Shown here one piece after another: positions 1-8,343 of a stretch of DNA of 64,000 nucleotides (the first letter of the stretch is position 1; the number at the start of each line of letters is the position of its first letter). Under the pieces are notes generated by a model that worked only from the letters and a program-made list of their open reading frames with translations, did no database searches and was not told the origin of the DNA. This DNA comes from JAQCEJ01 sp040881995 (GTDB taxonomy: Bacteria > Planctomycetota > Planctomycetia > Planctomycetales > Planctomycetaceae). The stretch is from positions 51,062 to 115,061 of the forward strand of contig JBBECD010000117.1 in the NCBI GenBank assembly GCA_040881995.1, given 5' to 3'. The translations under genes and the position numbers were made by a program.

Positions 1-115
1 CTTCGCGGGCCTGTTGCACAGCCGGCAAGAGCAGTGCGATTAACACGGCGATGATCGCAATCACGACCAACAGTTCGATAAGCGTAAACGCTCGCCTTTG
101 GGTTGTTCTGTTCAT
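1..115 (-). CDS. DUF1559-type pseudopilin, N-terminal part only
   Basis: Only the first 38 codons lie in the window; the gene runs off the left edge. The start reads MNRTTQRRAFTLIELLVVIA and continues IIAVLIALLLPAVQQARE. This is the type IV pilin-like prepilin peptidase site (Ala-Phe-Thr-Leu-Ile-Glu) with a hydrophobic helix and the LLPAVQQARE tail typical of the very large planctomycete DUF1559 family. Such proteins are thought to be membrane-anchored pseudopilin-like surface proteins; their individual roles are mostly unknown. The body that would carry the C-terminal domain is not visible. Confidence 0.9.
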   Translation of the reverse strand, partial: MNRTTQRRAFTLIELLVVIAIIAVLIALLLPAVQQARE

Positions 116-565
116 AAATGCTCCATGAATTTAGAAAACAAAAAATGTAGAATTGAAACTTTGGATCGCCACAATCCTGCCTCAATGCATAGTCGCCGTC
201 TTTCTCGTCAGGGTAAACGCACATAAAAGGCAGGCCACGCTTGATGCCTGTGCCATGAAAGCGGCTCGCGCCGCAAGAAACGATCGATACGAGAATAGAA
301 TGAGCCTTCGCTCGCTGGCGAAATGTCGCTCACCCGGTAATGGCGAGACAAATTTTGCATTCTTATCGAGTCAGCAGAACACTGAACTAAATCGACGGTG
401 AAGAGTTGTCGATTTAATATAATAACCCGCAAATTTCAGATATTGAAGTCGAGTTTTCTGATTTTATTTAAAATTCTCAAGATTTGTTCTTGAGCTAAGA
501 AATTCTGTTTGACCTCCCGTTGATCGGCTTCGCCGACCCCTTTGCGGCGGCAGGTTCCGTTAGTC
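116..565. other. intergenic stretch, no gene seen
   Basis: This 450-base gap separates the pseudopilin start (leftward) from the 3' end of the hydrolase gene. It is AT-rich between about 390 and 520. Short reading frames exist on both strands but have no ribosome site or family signature. It probably holds the pseudopilin promoter, which I could not pin to a clear -35/-10 pair. Confidence 0.5.
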
Positions 566-1441
566 TCACTGAGGCATCATTTTACGAAACCACGCGATTT
601 CGATTTCGTAGGCGTTGTCGACCGCGTGGTGGCCGTCGGAGGGGCCGACGAGGATTTCTACCGGGATGACTTTTAGCTCAGGGAGTTTTTGGCGGGCGAC
701 CTTCACGTAATTTCGGGCCGTGGCGACGCATTCATCTGTGCTCACGCGGTGGTCGTCGTTGCCGATCGTCAGCAGCACCTTCCGACCGGCCAACTGCTCT
801 GCCAAATGATAGGCATGCCGGGCTTTCGTCGGTTCGTGATCGTCCATGCCGTCAAATTCGGTAAGAGCTAACAGATCGGTCACCGGTGCCACGCCACTGA
901 CGGCTTTGACACGCGGTTCGGCGGCGGCGAAATGCAGGGCGCAAAAGCCGCCGCGCGAGGTTCCGCTCGCGGCCAATTGTTCCGGGTCGGTGTATCCCTC
1001 GGCGATCACGTGTTCGACGACGTCGTTGCAGTTTTTGACGAAGTCGCCGGTCAGATCTTCGCCGTTTTTCAGGCGATGCGCCCAGCCGGACAATCCACCC
1101 GGTTCATCGGGCCGGTGATCTTCGCCATGACACGGAGGATTAATGACGACGAAAATCCAGCCATCCTTCGCGAGTTGCCGGCCGGTCCGTGAGTAAATTT
1201 CGTACGCCGGGTCGTTCATCGTTTCCAGCGCGTTGGCGAAGATGAATAAAGTGGGAGCGGGTTTCGCGGGTTTGTCGCCGGAGATGCCGAAGGGCGTCCC
1301 CTGGGGTGTTTTCATCATGCGAATCCCGAGATCTTTTTCGCCGTCAGCGTGAGCGTCCGCAGAGGCGAGCCCCGCCAGCAAAAGAAAGGCAACAAACATT
1401 CCGATCGATGCCCTGTGAGATTGTGTTCGTTGAAGCGACAT
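566..1441 (-). CDS. secreted alpha/beta hydrolase (dienelactone hydrolase / prolyl oligopeptidase-like)
   Basis: A 291-residue protein with an N-terminal signal peptide (hydrophobic residues about 13-28, then ADAHADGEKD). The alpha/beta-hydrolase nucleophile elbow is GTSRGG with Ser162; a later GNDDHRVS loop offers the acid and DGHHAVD near the C-terminus offers the catalytic His. It should act outside the cytoplasmic membrane on an ester or peptide; the substrate is not evident. The reading frame extends upstream to 1528, but the ATG at 1441 is preceded by AAAGGAC at good spacing and begins directly before the signal peptide, so I chose it. Confidence 0.8.
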   Translation of the reverse strand: MSLQRTQSHRASIGMFVAFLLLAGLASADAHADGEKDLGIRMMKTPQGTPFGISGDKPAKPAPTLFIFANALETMNDPAYEIYSRTGRQLAKDGWIFVVINPPCHGEDHRPDEPGGLSGWAHRLKNGEDLTGDFVKNCNDVVEHVIAEGYTDPEQLAASGTSRGGFCALHFAAAEPRVKAVSGVAPVTDLLALTEFDGMDDHEPTKARHAYHLAEQLAGRKVLLTIGNDDHRVSTDECVATARNYVKVARQKLPELKVIPVEILVGPSDGHHAVDNAYEIEIAWFRKMMPQ

Positions 1442-1675
1442 GTGGCTGTCCTTTATGCTGTTTGAACGGAGAATGTTCGTAACGCGACTATGGCCTCTTA
1501 ACGTACGCGAGTCGACCCGCTGCATCAAGCAATGGCCGTAATTCGTTCGCCGCGATTTGCTTCGACGGCTGTCGTCGTTTGCTCTCGCGGTTCGTCCTCT
1601 TTACGATGGAGAGGCACGTCACCGCCGGATTTGTAAAAAAGGCTTTAAGGAATATCGAACACTCAGGAGAGTTCC

Positions 1676-2155
1676 ATGACACAGTTGACCAGACGCTGGG
1701 CATTTTCCGATATCCACCACATCGGCCTGACCGTCGCGGATCTCGAGCGCTCCGTGAAGTTCTACGGCGAGACGTTGGGGATGGAACTCGAACGCCGCCG
1801 ACCGAACGTCGATGCCGACTACGTGGCGAAGCAGACCGGTTATCCCAGCGTCGTGCTCGACGTGGCTTCGTTTCGCGTCAGTCCGCACAGCCGACAGACG
1901 CTGGAAGTCGTGCAATACATGAAGCACGCCGGCCCGCCGAACGATCCCGCGACGAATCGCGCGGGGACGTCGCATCTCTGTCTGCTCGTCGACGATCTTC
2001 GCGCCTGTCACGCCGACCTGACGGAGCAAGGGGTCAAGTTCCGCTCCGAACCGGTGGAAATCACCGCCGGGCCAAACCAGGGGGGACTGGTGGTTTATTT
2101 TTACGATCCCGACGGGTACACGCTGGAGATGTTTCAGCCGCCGGTGAAAGGGTGA
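1676..2155 (+). CDS. VOC family (glyoxalase/bleomycin-resistance fold) protein
   Basis: A 159-residue protein with one clear vicinal-oxygen-chelate domain. The first half-motif, IHHIGLTVADLERSVKFY, supplies a candidate metal-binding His; TSHLCLLVDD supplies a second; and the closing DPDGYTLEMF supplies the usual Glu. The family covers glyoxalases, ring-cleaving dioxygenases and epimerases, and nothing here separates them. The start is set by CAGGAG seven bases before the ATG. The neighbouring SDR gene lies 150 bases downstream on the same strand and could share a catabolic role, but a palindromic repeat lies between them. Confidence 0.85.
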   Translation: MTQLTRRWAFSDIHHIGLTVADLERSVKFYGETLGMELERRRPNVDADYVAKQTGYPSVVLDVASFRVSPHSRQTLEVVQYMKHAGPPNDPATNRAGTSHLCLLVDDLRACHADLTEQGVKFRSEPVEITAGPNQGGLVVYFYDPDGYTLEMFQPPVKG

Positions 2156-2171
2156 AGGATGAGGAGGGGAG

Positions 2172-2224
2172 CATCTACACCTCTCCCTCCGGGAGAGGTC
2201 GGCCGCCCCGCCGCCGGGTGAGGG
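2172..2224. repeat. dispersed 'CTCTCCC..GGGAGAGG' hairpin repeat
   Basis: The sequence CCTCTCCCTCCGGGAGAGG folds on itself, followed by a GC-rich flank ending GGGTGAGGGCA. Related copies lie near 11171-11221, 27982-28006, 31951-32035 and 42684-42722. It is a short REP-like intergenic element with no coding content. Confidence 0.6.
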
Positions 2225-2306
2225 CACTGTGAAGAAGGGGATGAGGGATGAGTCGGATGCAGAGATTTGCTGTGCAATCCAAATACTTTGAGCGAGGAGA
2301 ATCGAT

Positions 2307-3125
2307 ATGACTGCGTCCGATCTTTGGAACGACTTGTTCGATCTGTCCGGTCGCGTTGCCGTGGTGACTGGCGGGGCGCAGGGGCTCGGCTGGGGGATGG
2401 CGAAAGGGTTGGCCTCGTACGGAGCCGACGTCGTCATGCTCGATGTGAAAACCGACGACGTGACCGCCGCGGCGGATGAACTTTCGCGAGAACTCGGCAA
2501 ACCGATCGCCGCGATGACCTGCGACATTAAAAATCGCGACATGGTGGAACGCTGTATCGCCGACGTCGTTGCGAAGCACGGCCGCGTCGACATTCTGGTG
2601 AACAACGCGGGGATCCATCGCCGGGTCACGCCGGTCGATTTCCAGCAGAACGATCTGGACGACGTGATCGCCGTCAATCTGCTGGGTAATTATTACATGA
2701 CCGGGGCGGCGGCCCGGCAGATGATTGCTCAGAAATCGGGCAGCATCATCAATATTTCCGCGTTGGGAGGAGGAATTCTCGGACTCGGCCGCGGCGGTTC
2801 GATTTATGGCATCACTAAGGGAGGCATCGTCGCCCTCACGCGCGACCTGGCCGCGGAATGGGCCAAGCACAACATCCGCGTGAATTCGATCGCGCCGGGT
2901 TGGATGCGCACGCCGATTACAACCGCGCTGCAGAACGACGCCGTGCGCTCGCAGAAAGTCCTCGAACGCGTCCCCCTGCGGCGGTGGGGCGACCCGAAAG
3001 ACGTCGCCGGTTTGGCCGTTTTTCTCGCGAGCGATGCCTCCTCGTATATCACAGGGGTGACGATCCCCGTCGACGGCGGCGCGGCGAACACGATTATGCT
3101 CGAAGAGATTTCGCCGCCGGCTTGA
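2307..3125 (+). CDS. short-chain dehydrogenase/reductase (SDR), gluconate 5-dehydrogenase-like
   Basis: A 272-residue classical SDR, a cytosolic NAD(P)-dependent oxidoreductase. The nucleotide-binding motif TGGAQGLG is at residues 21-28, NNAG at 99-102, the catalytic Ser at 151, and the YxxxK pair at Tyr167/Lys171. An Asp at the end of beta-strand 2 (MLDVK) favours NAD over NADP. Overall shape resembles gluconate 5-dehydrogenase or 2-deoxygluconate 3-dehydrogenase; the true substrate is inferred, not shown. GAGGAGAA precedes the ATG. Its stop overlaps an in-frame ATG of the next gene by one base (TGATG). Confidence 0.88.
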   Translation: MTASDLWNDLFDLSGRVAVVTGGAQGLGWGMAKGLASYGADVVMLDVKTDDVTAAADELSRELGKPIAAMTCDIKNRDMVERCIADVVAKHGRVDILVNNAGIHRRVTPVDFQQNDLDDVIAVNLLGNYYMTGAAARQMIAQKSGSIINISALGGGILGLGRGGSIYGITKGGIVALTRDLAAEWAKHNIRVNSIAPGWMRTPITTALQNDAVRSQKVLERVPLRRWGDPKDVAGLAVFLASDASSYITGVTIPVDGGAANTIMLEEISPPA

Positions 3126-3172
3126 TGCTTGATTACGAATTTCGTTTTCGGAATTTCATCTCCCTTGCGCAA

Positions 3173-3963
3173 ATGACAATGAACCACTATTTGATCACCC
3201 GCTTCAACTTATCCAGGCCCGAGGGCAAATTTCTCGACCCCTCGTGGTTGAAGTACCGTTCGCAGATCTTCGAACGATTCACGTTGCCGACCGTCGCGAA
3301 GCAGATCAACGGTCGTTTCCGCTGGTTTGTTCTTTTTCACTTTAATTCACCAGTTGAGCTCCGCCGGAACGCCGAGCGATGGCAACGGGCATGCCCACAG
3401 TTCGAACCATTGTGGACCTGTGGTCGAGACACGGTAGATAACTGGGAGTTCATCGGCGAAGGGAATTGGGCGCGTTCGACTTCAGGACAGATTGTCAACT
3501 CTCGCATCCATCGCGAGTCAGCCGGCGACTGGATCATCACGTCCCGCCTGGACTCCGACGACGCCGTGTCGGTCGATTTTATCGACGCGATCCAGCAAGC
3601 GTTTCGCGGGCGCGAAGAGTCGATCAACCTTCACAACGGCTGGAAATGGCATCAAAACAATTGCCATCCGCTCAAGCATGCCAATAACCCCTTCATCAGC
3701 TATGCTGAAAAATGCTCTCGGCAACTGCGCACCGTCTTCTGGAAGAGTCACAAAAATATGGGTTTGCAAGTGCCGTGCCAGCAAGTGGGCGGCCCGCGCG
3801 ATGGATGATCGTCACGCACGGCGACAATCTTTCAAACCGTTCGAAACCCTTCCGGTCAAATGATCCCCAATGGACCGATGCCGACAGGCTGCGAGAGCAA
3901 TTTCCCATAGATCCTTCGCTCCCGCTGCCTCAAATTCCGAGCCGGTTCTCGGCGCAAGGCTGA
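3173..3963 (+). pseudogene. putative rhamnosyltransferase-family glycosyltransferase, frameshifted
   Basis: The N-terminal part (MNHYLITRFNLS, WLKYRSQIFERFTLPTV, FRWFVLFHF) and the sugar-binding motif TSRLDSDDAVSVDFI match the 'putative rhamnosyl transferase' family (PF11316-type). The first frame stops at 3808, but the +1-offset frame continues from about 3785 with RPARWMIVTHGDNLSNR, the family's usual C-terminal strand, until 3963. One base lost near 3780-3795 (a run of GGG/CCC) explains both halves. Either the gene is broken or the assembly has an indel. The start is uncertain: ATGs at 3125 (overlapping the SDR stop), 3173 and 3179 are possible; homology favours 3173/3179. Confidence 0.65.
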
Positions 3964-4116
3964 AACCGGCTTGAGCTGTCACCGCCGAAATTCAAATTGC
4001 TCTTGCAGAAATGCCATCATAATCGTAAGCTCAGATGAACATTTCAGCCGTCCTGCTCAGATGACGGCAACGCCTTCTTGATGCGACGGTCGTGAGCGAA
4101 AGAAGGAGCCGCGAAG

Positions 4117-4572
4117 ATGGTGACCGAACGCTTGCCGAGTGAGTCTGACGACGTTCAAAAATGGACCAAGACGACGCGAGAGGTCGAGCGGACGTCGGAA
4201 GAGACGCACGAGACCCGTAGTGGCCGCACGGGCAAATACGAGAAGCGGGTGGTGACCTCCGAGACGCGGGAGTCCAAGACGACCGAAACCTTCGAGTCGT
4301 CTGCCGGCGGAGCGGGACTGCCGGTTCCCGCTGACGACATGCCCCGGCAAGTGCGCTTGATCGTGCTGGGGGTGGTTCCCAGCAGGGGCGGATGTGCGGA
4401 CGGCTCCCGGTTGAACGGCGACTACATCCTCGATTTGGTCGAACAGCATTCGTCGTGCTGGGTCTGGCAGAGGTGGAGTTTCCTACGGTCTGTCGTCTGT
4501 CGCGGGTGGTGTTGGAAGCGACGCGCAACGCCGACGGCACGTACGATCTGCGAGCGCGGCTTGAAGGGCTGA
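4117..4572 (+). pseudogene. hypothetical protein, 5' part of a frameshifted gene
   Basis: The first 75 residues are strongly charged and Thr/Glu/Arg-rich (KTTREVERTSEETHETRS), then a folded-looking part begins at VRLIVLGVVPSRGGC and RLNGDYILDLVEQHSSCW. That Cys...NG.Y.L...CW pattern recurs in planctomycete proteins of unknown role. The frame then becomes nonsense-like, while the neighbouring frame, read from about 4450, continues smoothly (VVLGLAEVEF...LEATRNADGTYDLRARLEG). A single missing base between about 4440 and 4470 joins them. AAGGAGCC lies just upstream of the ATG. I do not recognise a function. Confidence 0.5.
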
Positions 4573-5603
4573 CCACCGGCCCGCAATGGGTGAGCCGTGG
4601 CGTGACTGCCGTTACCGATCGGCTGCGATTGACATTAGAGGCGGGTGAAGGAGATCCAGTCGCCTCGACCGGTTGCCATTGGCCCTCCGGGGTGGAAATC
4701 ATGCCGCTGGCGACTGCCGCCGGCCGGCCGCCGTATTATATCTCGCCGGAACCGACGGCGGGCCAGATGATGCTCATGAGCGCCGCGTCCGCTTCGGGAT
4801 CGTGTGATGGGTGCACAATTACAACATTTAATCAAACCCGGTTCATAGTAGGTAAATACTATGTCTACGCCATCGTCTGTGATCCTGGTGTCAGCCTAAC
4901 CGACATAAACTGGACAATTCCGAGCACGGCATTCAGTGATTATACTGTCGTTAATACCGCCGCATCGCCCCCCGATCCAGCAGTTCATACGGCCATACTC
5001 GATCCGATTTCACCTTCAGCATTGACAGCATTTCTAATAGGCTTTTATTGGGCCGACGCTGGAAACAAACAGCTCCAGGTGACATTCAAAATGAACGGAA
5101 AGCCTTGCACATTGAAGAAAACCATCGTTGTAGAGGCTCCAACTGTGGTTCCCACTAAACCGACGACTTTCGGCACGAATGTGCCAAAACTTTTGGATCC
5201 GAACACAATTAGTTACCTAAAAGGCGATCCCTCAGGCGGCCTTCTTGTTAATCAAGGAATCATTTTTGAAGCCTCGGTCGAAACTCCCGCATATTTTACT
5301 AACGGAAGTGGAAGTGGAAGTGGAAGTGGAGATGTGGGACAATGGCAATTTGTGCAAACCGTTGAGGGCGATGCTTGGCTCAGAAATGCGTCAACCGGCA
5401 ATTGCGATCGCTTTAAGACCCCGGGCTCTAAACCGACTCTCGACGGAGCATGGCCGTACAATATCATAATTCCTCCTGAAACAGTACCTCCGTGGCCCGC
5501 AAATGGGGACTCACATGTTGTTTCGGACTCCCCGTTTCTTTCAGCCGACCTCGCCACATATGATCGCCAGAAGAGAACATCCACATTCAAGATGTATATA
5601 TAA
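4392..5603 (+). CDS. hypothetical protein, main part of the frameshifted gene
   Basis: This 403-residue frame continues the product begun at 4117; the ATG at 4392 is merely the first in frame and probably not used. It contains beta-rich segments and a short Gly-Ser repeat (GSGSGSGSG, about residue 307-315, encoded by 5308-5332) that looks like a linker between two domains. Base composition becomes clearly more AT-rich than the flanks from about 4800 onward, a hint of foreign origin. It ends in TAA at 5601-5603, sharing its last base with an ATG. I recognise no catalytic motif; a surface or secreted role is a guess. Confidence 0.5.
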   Translation: MCGRLPVERRLHPRFGRTAFVVLGLAEVEFPTVCRLSRVVLEATRNADGTYDLRARLEGLTTGPQWVSRGVTAVTDRLRLTLEAGEGDPVASTGCHWPSGVEIMPLATAAGRPPYYISPEPTAGQMMLMSAASASGSCDGCTITTFNQTRFIVGKYYVYAIVCDPGVSLTDINWTIPSTAFSDYTVVNTAASPPDPAVHTAILDPISPSALTAFLIGFYWADAGNKQLQVTFKMNGKPCTLKKTIVVEAPTVVPTKPTTFGTNVPKLLDPNTISYLKGDPSGGLLVNQGIIFEASVETPAYFTNGSGSGSGSGDVGQWQFVQTVEGDAWLRNASTGNCDRFKTPGSKPTLDGAWPYNIIIPPETVPPWPANGDSHVVSDSPFLSADLATYDRQKRTSTFKMYI

Positions 5604-5836
5604 TGTATCGCCCTCCGGGTTTATTCACTAAATGGGTGCCTCTGAAAAGCTTTTCCTGGAGGATTATCTATTGTGCTGAACGTGACGGTATTGTGTGGGA
5701 TATTGTCGACGACACTTCCACCAGCAATGGTGATCATAAAAATTGGGAAGATGAATCGATTCACCCTGAATGGTCATCTTTAGAGACCGCTGAAGTGACG
5801 ACTGGAGTAACCTGCCCTACTACCAACTTGTGTTAA
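5603..5836 (+). CDS. small hypothetical protein, probably the C-terminal end of the preceding gene
   Basis: This 77-residue frame starts in the overlap TAATG with the preceding stop. Read as one protein, the junction gives FKMYI-MYRPPG...KWVPLKSFSW, which reads through naturally; the shared (TA)n run at 5595-5602 is a plausible place for a lost base. So it may be the true C-terminus separated by a third frameshift, or a translationally coupled small gene. It carries no recognisable domain. The two readings cannot be separated from this sequence alone. Confidence 0.4.
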   Translation: MYRPPGLFTKWVPLKSFSWRIIYCAERDGIVWDIVDDTSTSNGDHKNWEDESIHPEWSSLETAEVTTGVTCPTTNLC

Positions 5837-5926
5837 CATGAGTCGAGTTGCCCGTGAAAGGTTGACACCTTGCATTGAAACGTGAGCAGCGAATTATACG
5901 TATTTTACAGATAAGGTTTAATAAAA

Positions 5927-6583
5927 ATGATAGTACTTTTCAAAAGAAGCTATTGCATGTTACTAGGTCTTCTGTTGTTTGCTGGTTGTGATGTTCCTTC
6001 TGAAATTGAACAGCGTCAAGATCAAGGTGTTGTCCAGCATCAGCAATACCAGCCCTCAAATACAATGGGCGAGCACGGAATTATTATAAAGAATGTGGAG
6101 GACCAGGTGATGATGAACAGCGAACGAGAAAATGGATTTGGTTCAGATGTTGAAAGGGCCGATTCAGATGAGCCCGCGCCTGTGGAGTTAAAACTGTCCG
6201 TCTCACGAAATGTTGATGCACCCCGTAATCCCTTAGCAACAGTTGTATTGAACAATGTTGCCACCGAGAGTCTTTCGTTCAAAGGTATGGGGGGTAATGA
6301 AATTCAAATCAGCGTCTTTGATGAATATGGCAATCCCTGCAATAAAACATCGGCGGGTAAGAAATTGCTGGGCAGAGAACCGTCAAAGCTAGGAAGTTCA
6401 TACGCTGGGGGGCTCGCACGTGGTAAATCATGTACCTGGGAAAAGGATCTTAGGGAATGTTTTGAGTTGGCTCCGGGAGTCTATACGGCATATGCGGCGT
6501 TGCCGATAAGGTACTTGGAGAACGGCATCGGCAAGCCATGTGTAGCGAAAAGTGCACCTTGCATATTTGAGATTGTAAAATAG
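5927..6583 (+). CDS. lipoprotein of unknown function
   Basis: A 218-residue protein with a lipoprotein signal: basic start (MIVLFKRSYCM), a hydrophobic stretch LLGLLLFAG and Cys at the lipobox LFAGC. After a low-complexity Gln/Glu linker, residues about 80-215 look like a beta-sandwich (PVELKLSVSRN...PLATVVLNNVA...YAALPIRYL), similar in outline to 'intracellular proteinase inhibitor' or Ig-like domains, but I would not name it. Codon use is AT-rich compared with the rest of the window. It follows the frameshifted gene by 90 bases on the same strand. Confidence 0.65.
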   Translation: MIVLFKRSYCMLLGLLLFAGCDVPSEIEQRQDQGVVQHQQYQPSNTMGEHGIIIKNVEDQVMMNSERENGFGSDVERADSDEPAPVELKLSVSRNVDAPRNPLATVVLNNVATESLSFKGMGGNEIQISVFDEYGNPCNKTSAGKKLLGREPSKLGSSYAGGLARGKSCTWEKDLRECFELAPGVYTAYAALPIRYLENGIGKPCVAKSAPCIFEIVK

Positions 6584-6760
6584 TCACGTTCTTTATATCT
6601 CTCTCTAACTGTGGCAATCCAAAGTGGGCGTGATTCGAGCTTTGTTTTTAAGAATCGTTGGAGGCGAAGGAGGATTACCGTATTATTGTGTTGCCCGAAT
6701 TCCGAGTAACATCAGTTTGCATTGTGAGTACTGTATACATATGTGAGCGTAAGGACGTTT

Positions 6761-7042
6761 ATGGATATGAATCTTCTCGACATCCATCCTTGTGTTTACC
6801 GAAAAGAAAATGTCGGTAGCGGTTTTCGTTGTAGCCATGAGCGAGTTCATGCTGCGCCGGGTGCCACTGCCCAGCTTCTTTTCCGATTGCGATCAGACGT
6901 GTATCACTCTCAACCACACGTCATGCTAACAGGCTTTTTGGGTGCCACTGGCTTGGCCAGTGTGGCTTTGTTTTGCATTTCAATCCAAGAACTCGCACGG
7001 TTACGCTTGTGCATTGTGCATATTGGTAGAACAGGTTTGTGA
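6761..7042 (+). pseudogene. Cys-rich small protein, first copy, degenerate
   Basis: The start matches the neighbour at 7053 closely: DIHPCVYRKENVG..FRCSHERVHAA against DVHPCVYQRAIVD..YRCSHERVHAA, and both are preceded by GTGAGCGTAAG. Right after HAA the similarity ends and the sequence enters a hairpin-forming repeat with two GGGTGCCACT boxes; the following residues (LRSDVYHSQPHVML...) lack the CxxC pairs of the intact copy. I read it as a paralogue truncated by repeat insertion. It could still express a 93-residue product. Confidence 0.55.
6855..6966. repeat. GGGTGCCACT short repeat, two boxes, inside the first Cys-rich copy
   Basis: GGGTGCCACT occurs near 6857-6866 and again near 6940-6949. 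The second is followed by GGCTTGGCCAGTG, so CACTGGC and GCCAGTG form a tight hairpin. A third box is present inside the intact neighbouring gene near 7220. The location at the exact point where the paralogues stop matching suggests insertion. Confidence 0.5.
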
Positions 7043-7052
7043 GCGTAAGAAT

Positions 7053-7421
7053 ATGCATATCAATGATCTATTCGATGTCCATCCTTGTGTTTACCAAAGA
7101 GCAATTGTAGATAGCCGTTATCGTTGCAGCCATGAGCGAGTTCACGCTGCGCAAGATGTAGTATCGCTGGAAGTCTGCCGCACGTGTGGCTATCGGACGA
7201 AGCCCATGCCCATGGCTTCGGGTGCCACTAGACAAGAACATGCACTATGCGCCTACCTTGGCGATCAGATCGACTTGGTCGAGTGCCAAACCTGCCGGGG
7301 CAAGGTGAGGCAGAAAGTATTTGCCTGTAGCCACCCGAGTCATGAGAACACGACGTTACGCGAATGCCGAAAGTGTGCGGACTTCACCCGGCACCCGACC
7401 GAAAATCGCGTTGAAGTATAA
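7053..7421 (+). CDS. Cys-rich zinc-ribbon-like small protein
   Basis: A 122-residue protein with CxxC pairs (CRTCGYR, CQTCRGK, CRKCADF) and Cys/His sites (RCSHERVHAA, ACSHPSHEN), so probably several zinc-binding knuckles. No family name can be given. It lies directly before a string of sugar-transfer genes on the same strand, 26 bases before the next start, so co-transcription is likely. The ATG at 7053 aligns with the start of its degenerate paralogue at 6761, which is why I trimmed an upstream extension of the frame. Confidence 0.65.
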   Translation: MHINDLFDVHPCVYQRAIVDSRYRCSHERVHAAQDVVSLEVCRTCGYRTKPMPMASGATRQEHALCAYLGDQIDLVECQTCRGKVRQKVFACSHPSHENTTLRECRKCADFTRHPTENRVEV

Positions 7422-7447
7422 GGCTCAATTGCTGGTAGGAGGCGTTT

Positions 7448-8167
7448 GTGGATCAGGAATTGATCGTTCGAGATCGAGCAATTCGCAACGTCACCCGCTG
7501 GGCGGTGGGGATGACCACGGCCCCTCGCGACGAACCGGCGTTGGTGCGGAGCGTGGCGAGCCTCGCGGAGGCAGGCTGGGGTCAACCGCGCCTATTTGTT
7601 GAGCCCGAGTCCGGCATTCCACCGCAACTGTCTCATCTGCCGATGTCGTCGCGAGACTCTCGCCTCGGCGCCTTTCCCAACTGGTATCTGGGATTAACCG
7701 AACTCTATCTGCGCGAGCCGCGCGCCGAAGCTTACCTCATGTGCCAGGACGACGTGTTGTTCTCGGTCGGGTTGCGGGATTATCTCGAACGAACTCTGTG
7801 GCCCGCGCCGCAGGTGGGGATCGTTTCCCTCTATTGCCCGAGCCATTACGCCAAAGATGTTCCGTCCGGCTATTATATTGAGAACCACGGCTGGGCGAGC
7901 TGGGGGGCCTTGGCATATGTTTTTTCGAACCCCGGACTTCGCCAACTACTATCAGATCGGCTGTTCGTCGACCACCGCCACTGCGGTCCGGCGAACGGTG
8001 CGCACAATATCGATTCGATCGTCGGAAAGTGGTGTGGCGAGAGATCGCTGCCGTACTACGTGCACATGCCCAGTCTCGCTCAACACATCGGAGACACGTC
8101 GACCATTTTCCAAGGTGCCACAAATCGTGGCCGGAGGAAGGCGTCGCAGTTTTTGGAAAGGGTGTAA
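7448..8167 (+). CDS. glycosyltransferase-like protein
   Basis: A 239-residue protein beginning with GTG, chosen because TAGGAGG stands five bases upstream. It has a GT-A-like layout: an N-terminal TTAPRDEPALVRSVASLAEAGW strand-helix, an acidic CQDDVLF motif in the position of the DxD nucleotide-sugar/metal site, and later SWGALAYVFSNPGLRQLL and HNIDSIVGKW. Plausibly it transfers a sugar onto a surface polymer in the cytoplasm. Family assignment (GT25-like) is tentative. It is the first of four sugar-related genes running to 10450. Confidence 0.55.
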   Translation: MDQELIVRDRAIRNVTRWAVGMTTAPRDEPALVRSVASLAEAGWGQPRLFVEPESGIPPQLSHLPMSSRDSRLGAFPNWYLGLTELYLREPRAEAYLMCQDDVLFSVGLRDYLERTLWPAPQVGIVSLYCPSHYAKDVPSGYYIENHGWASWGALAYVFSNPGLRQLLSDRLFVDHRHCGPANGAHNIDSIVGKWCGERSLPYYVHMPSLAQHIGDTSTIFQGATNRGRRKASQFLERV

Positions 8168-8194
8168 CACTTAGCCGGTTGGCATGTCTTTGTC

Positions 8195-8253
8195 GGAGTA
8201 CAGCCTTTAGGCTGCTGCCTTTAATTTGAAAAGCAGGCTAAAGCCTGTACTCC
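8195..8253. repeat. GGAGTACAGCCT...AGGCTGTACTCC inverted repeat
   Basis: Arms at 8195-8214 and 8234-8253 are near-perfect inverted copies (GGAGTACAGCCTTTAGGCTG against CAGGCTAAAGCCTGTACTCC), each arm itself palindromic. Relatives sit at 60377-60402 and 60775-60801. In this place it could also end transcription of the preceding gene, though no T-run follows. Confidence 0.65.
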
Positions 8254-8343
8254 AACACTCACGGCAGACCGCTAAAATGTTATGAATTGCCTCTTAAAGC
8301 CCGCATGCGGCGAAAGATTCAACCACAAAAAAGTCCTGACCCT

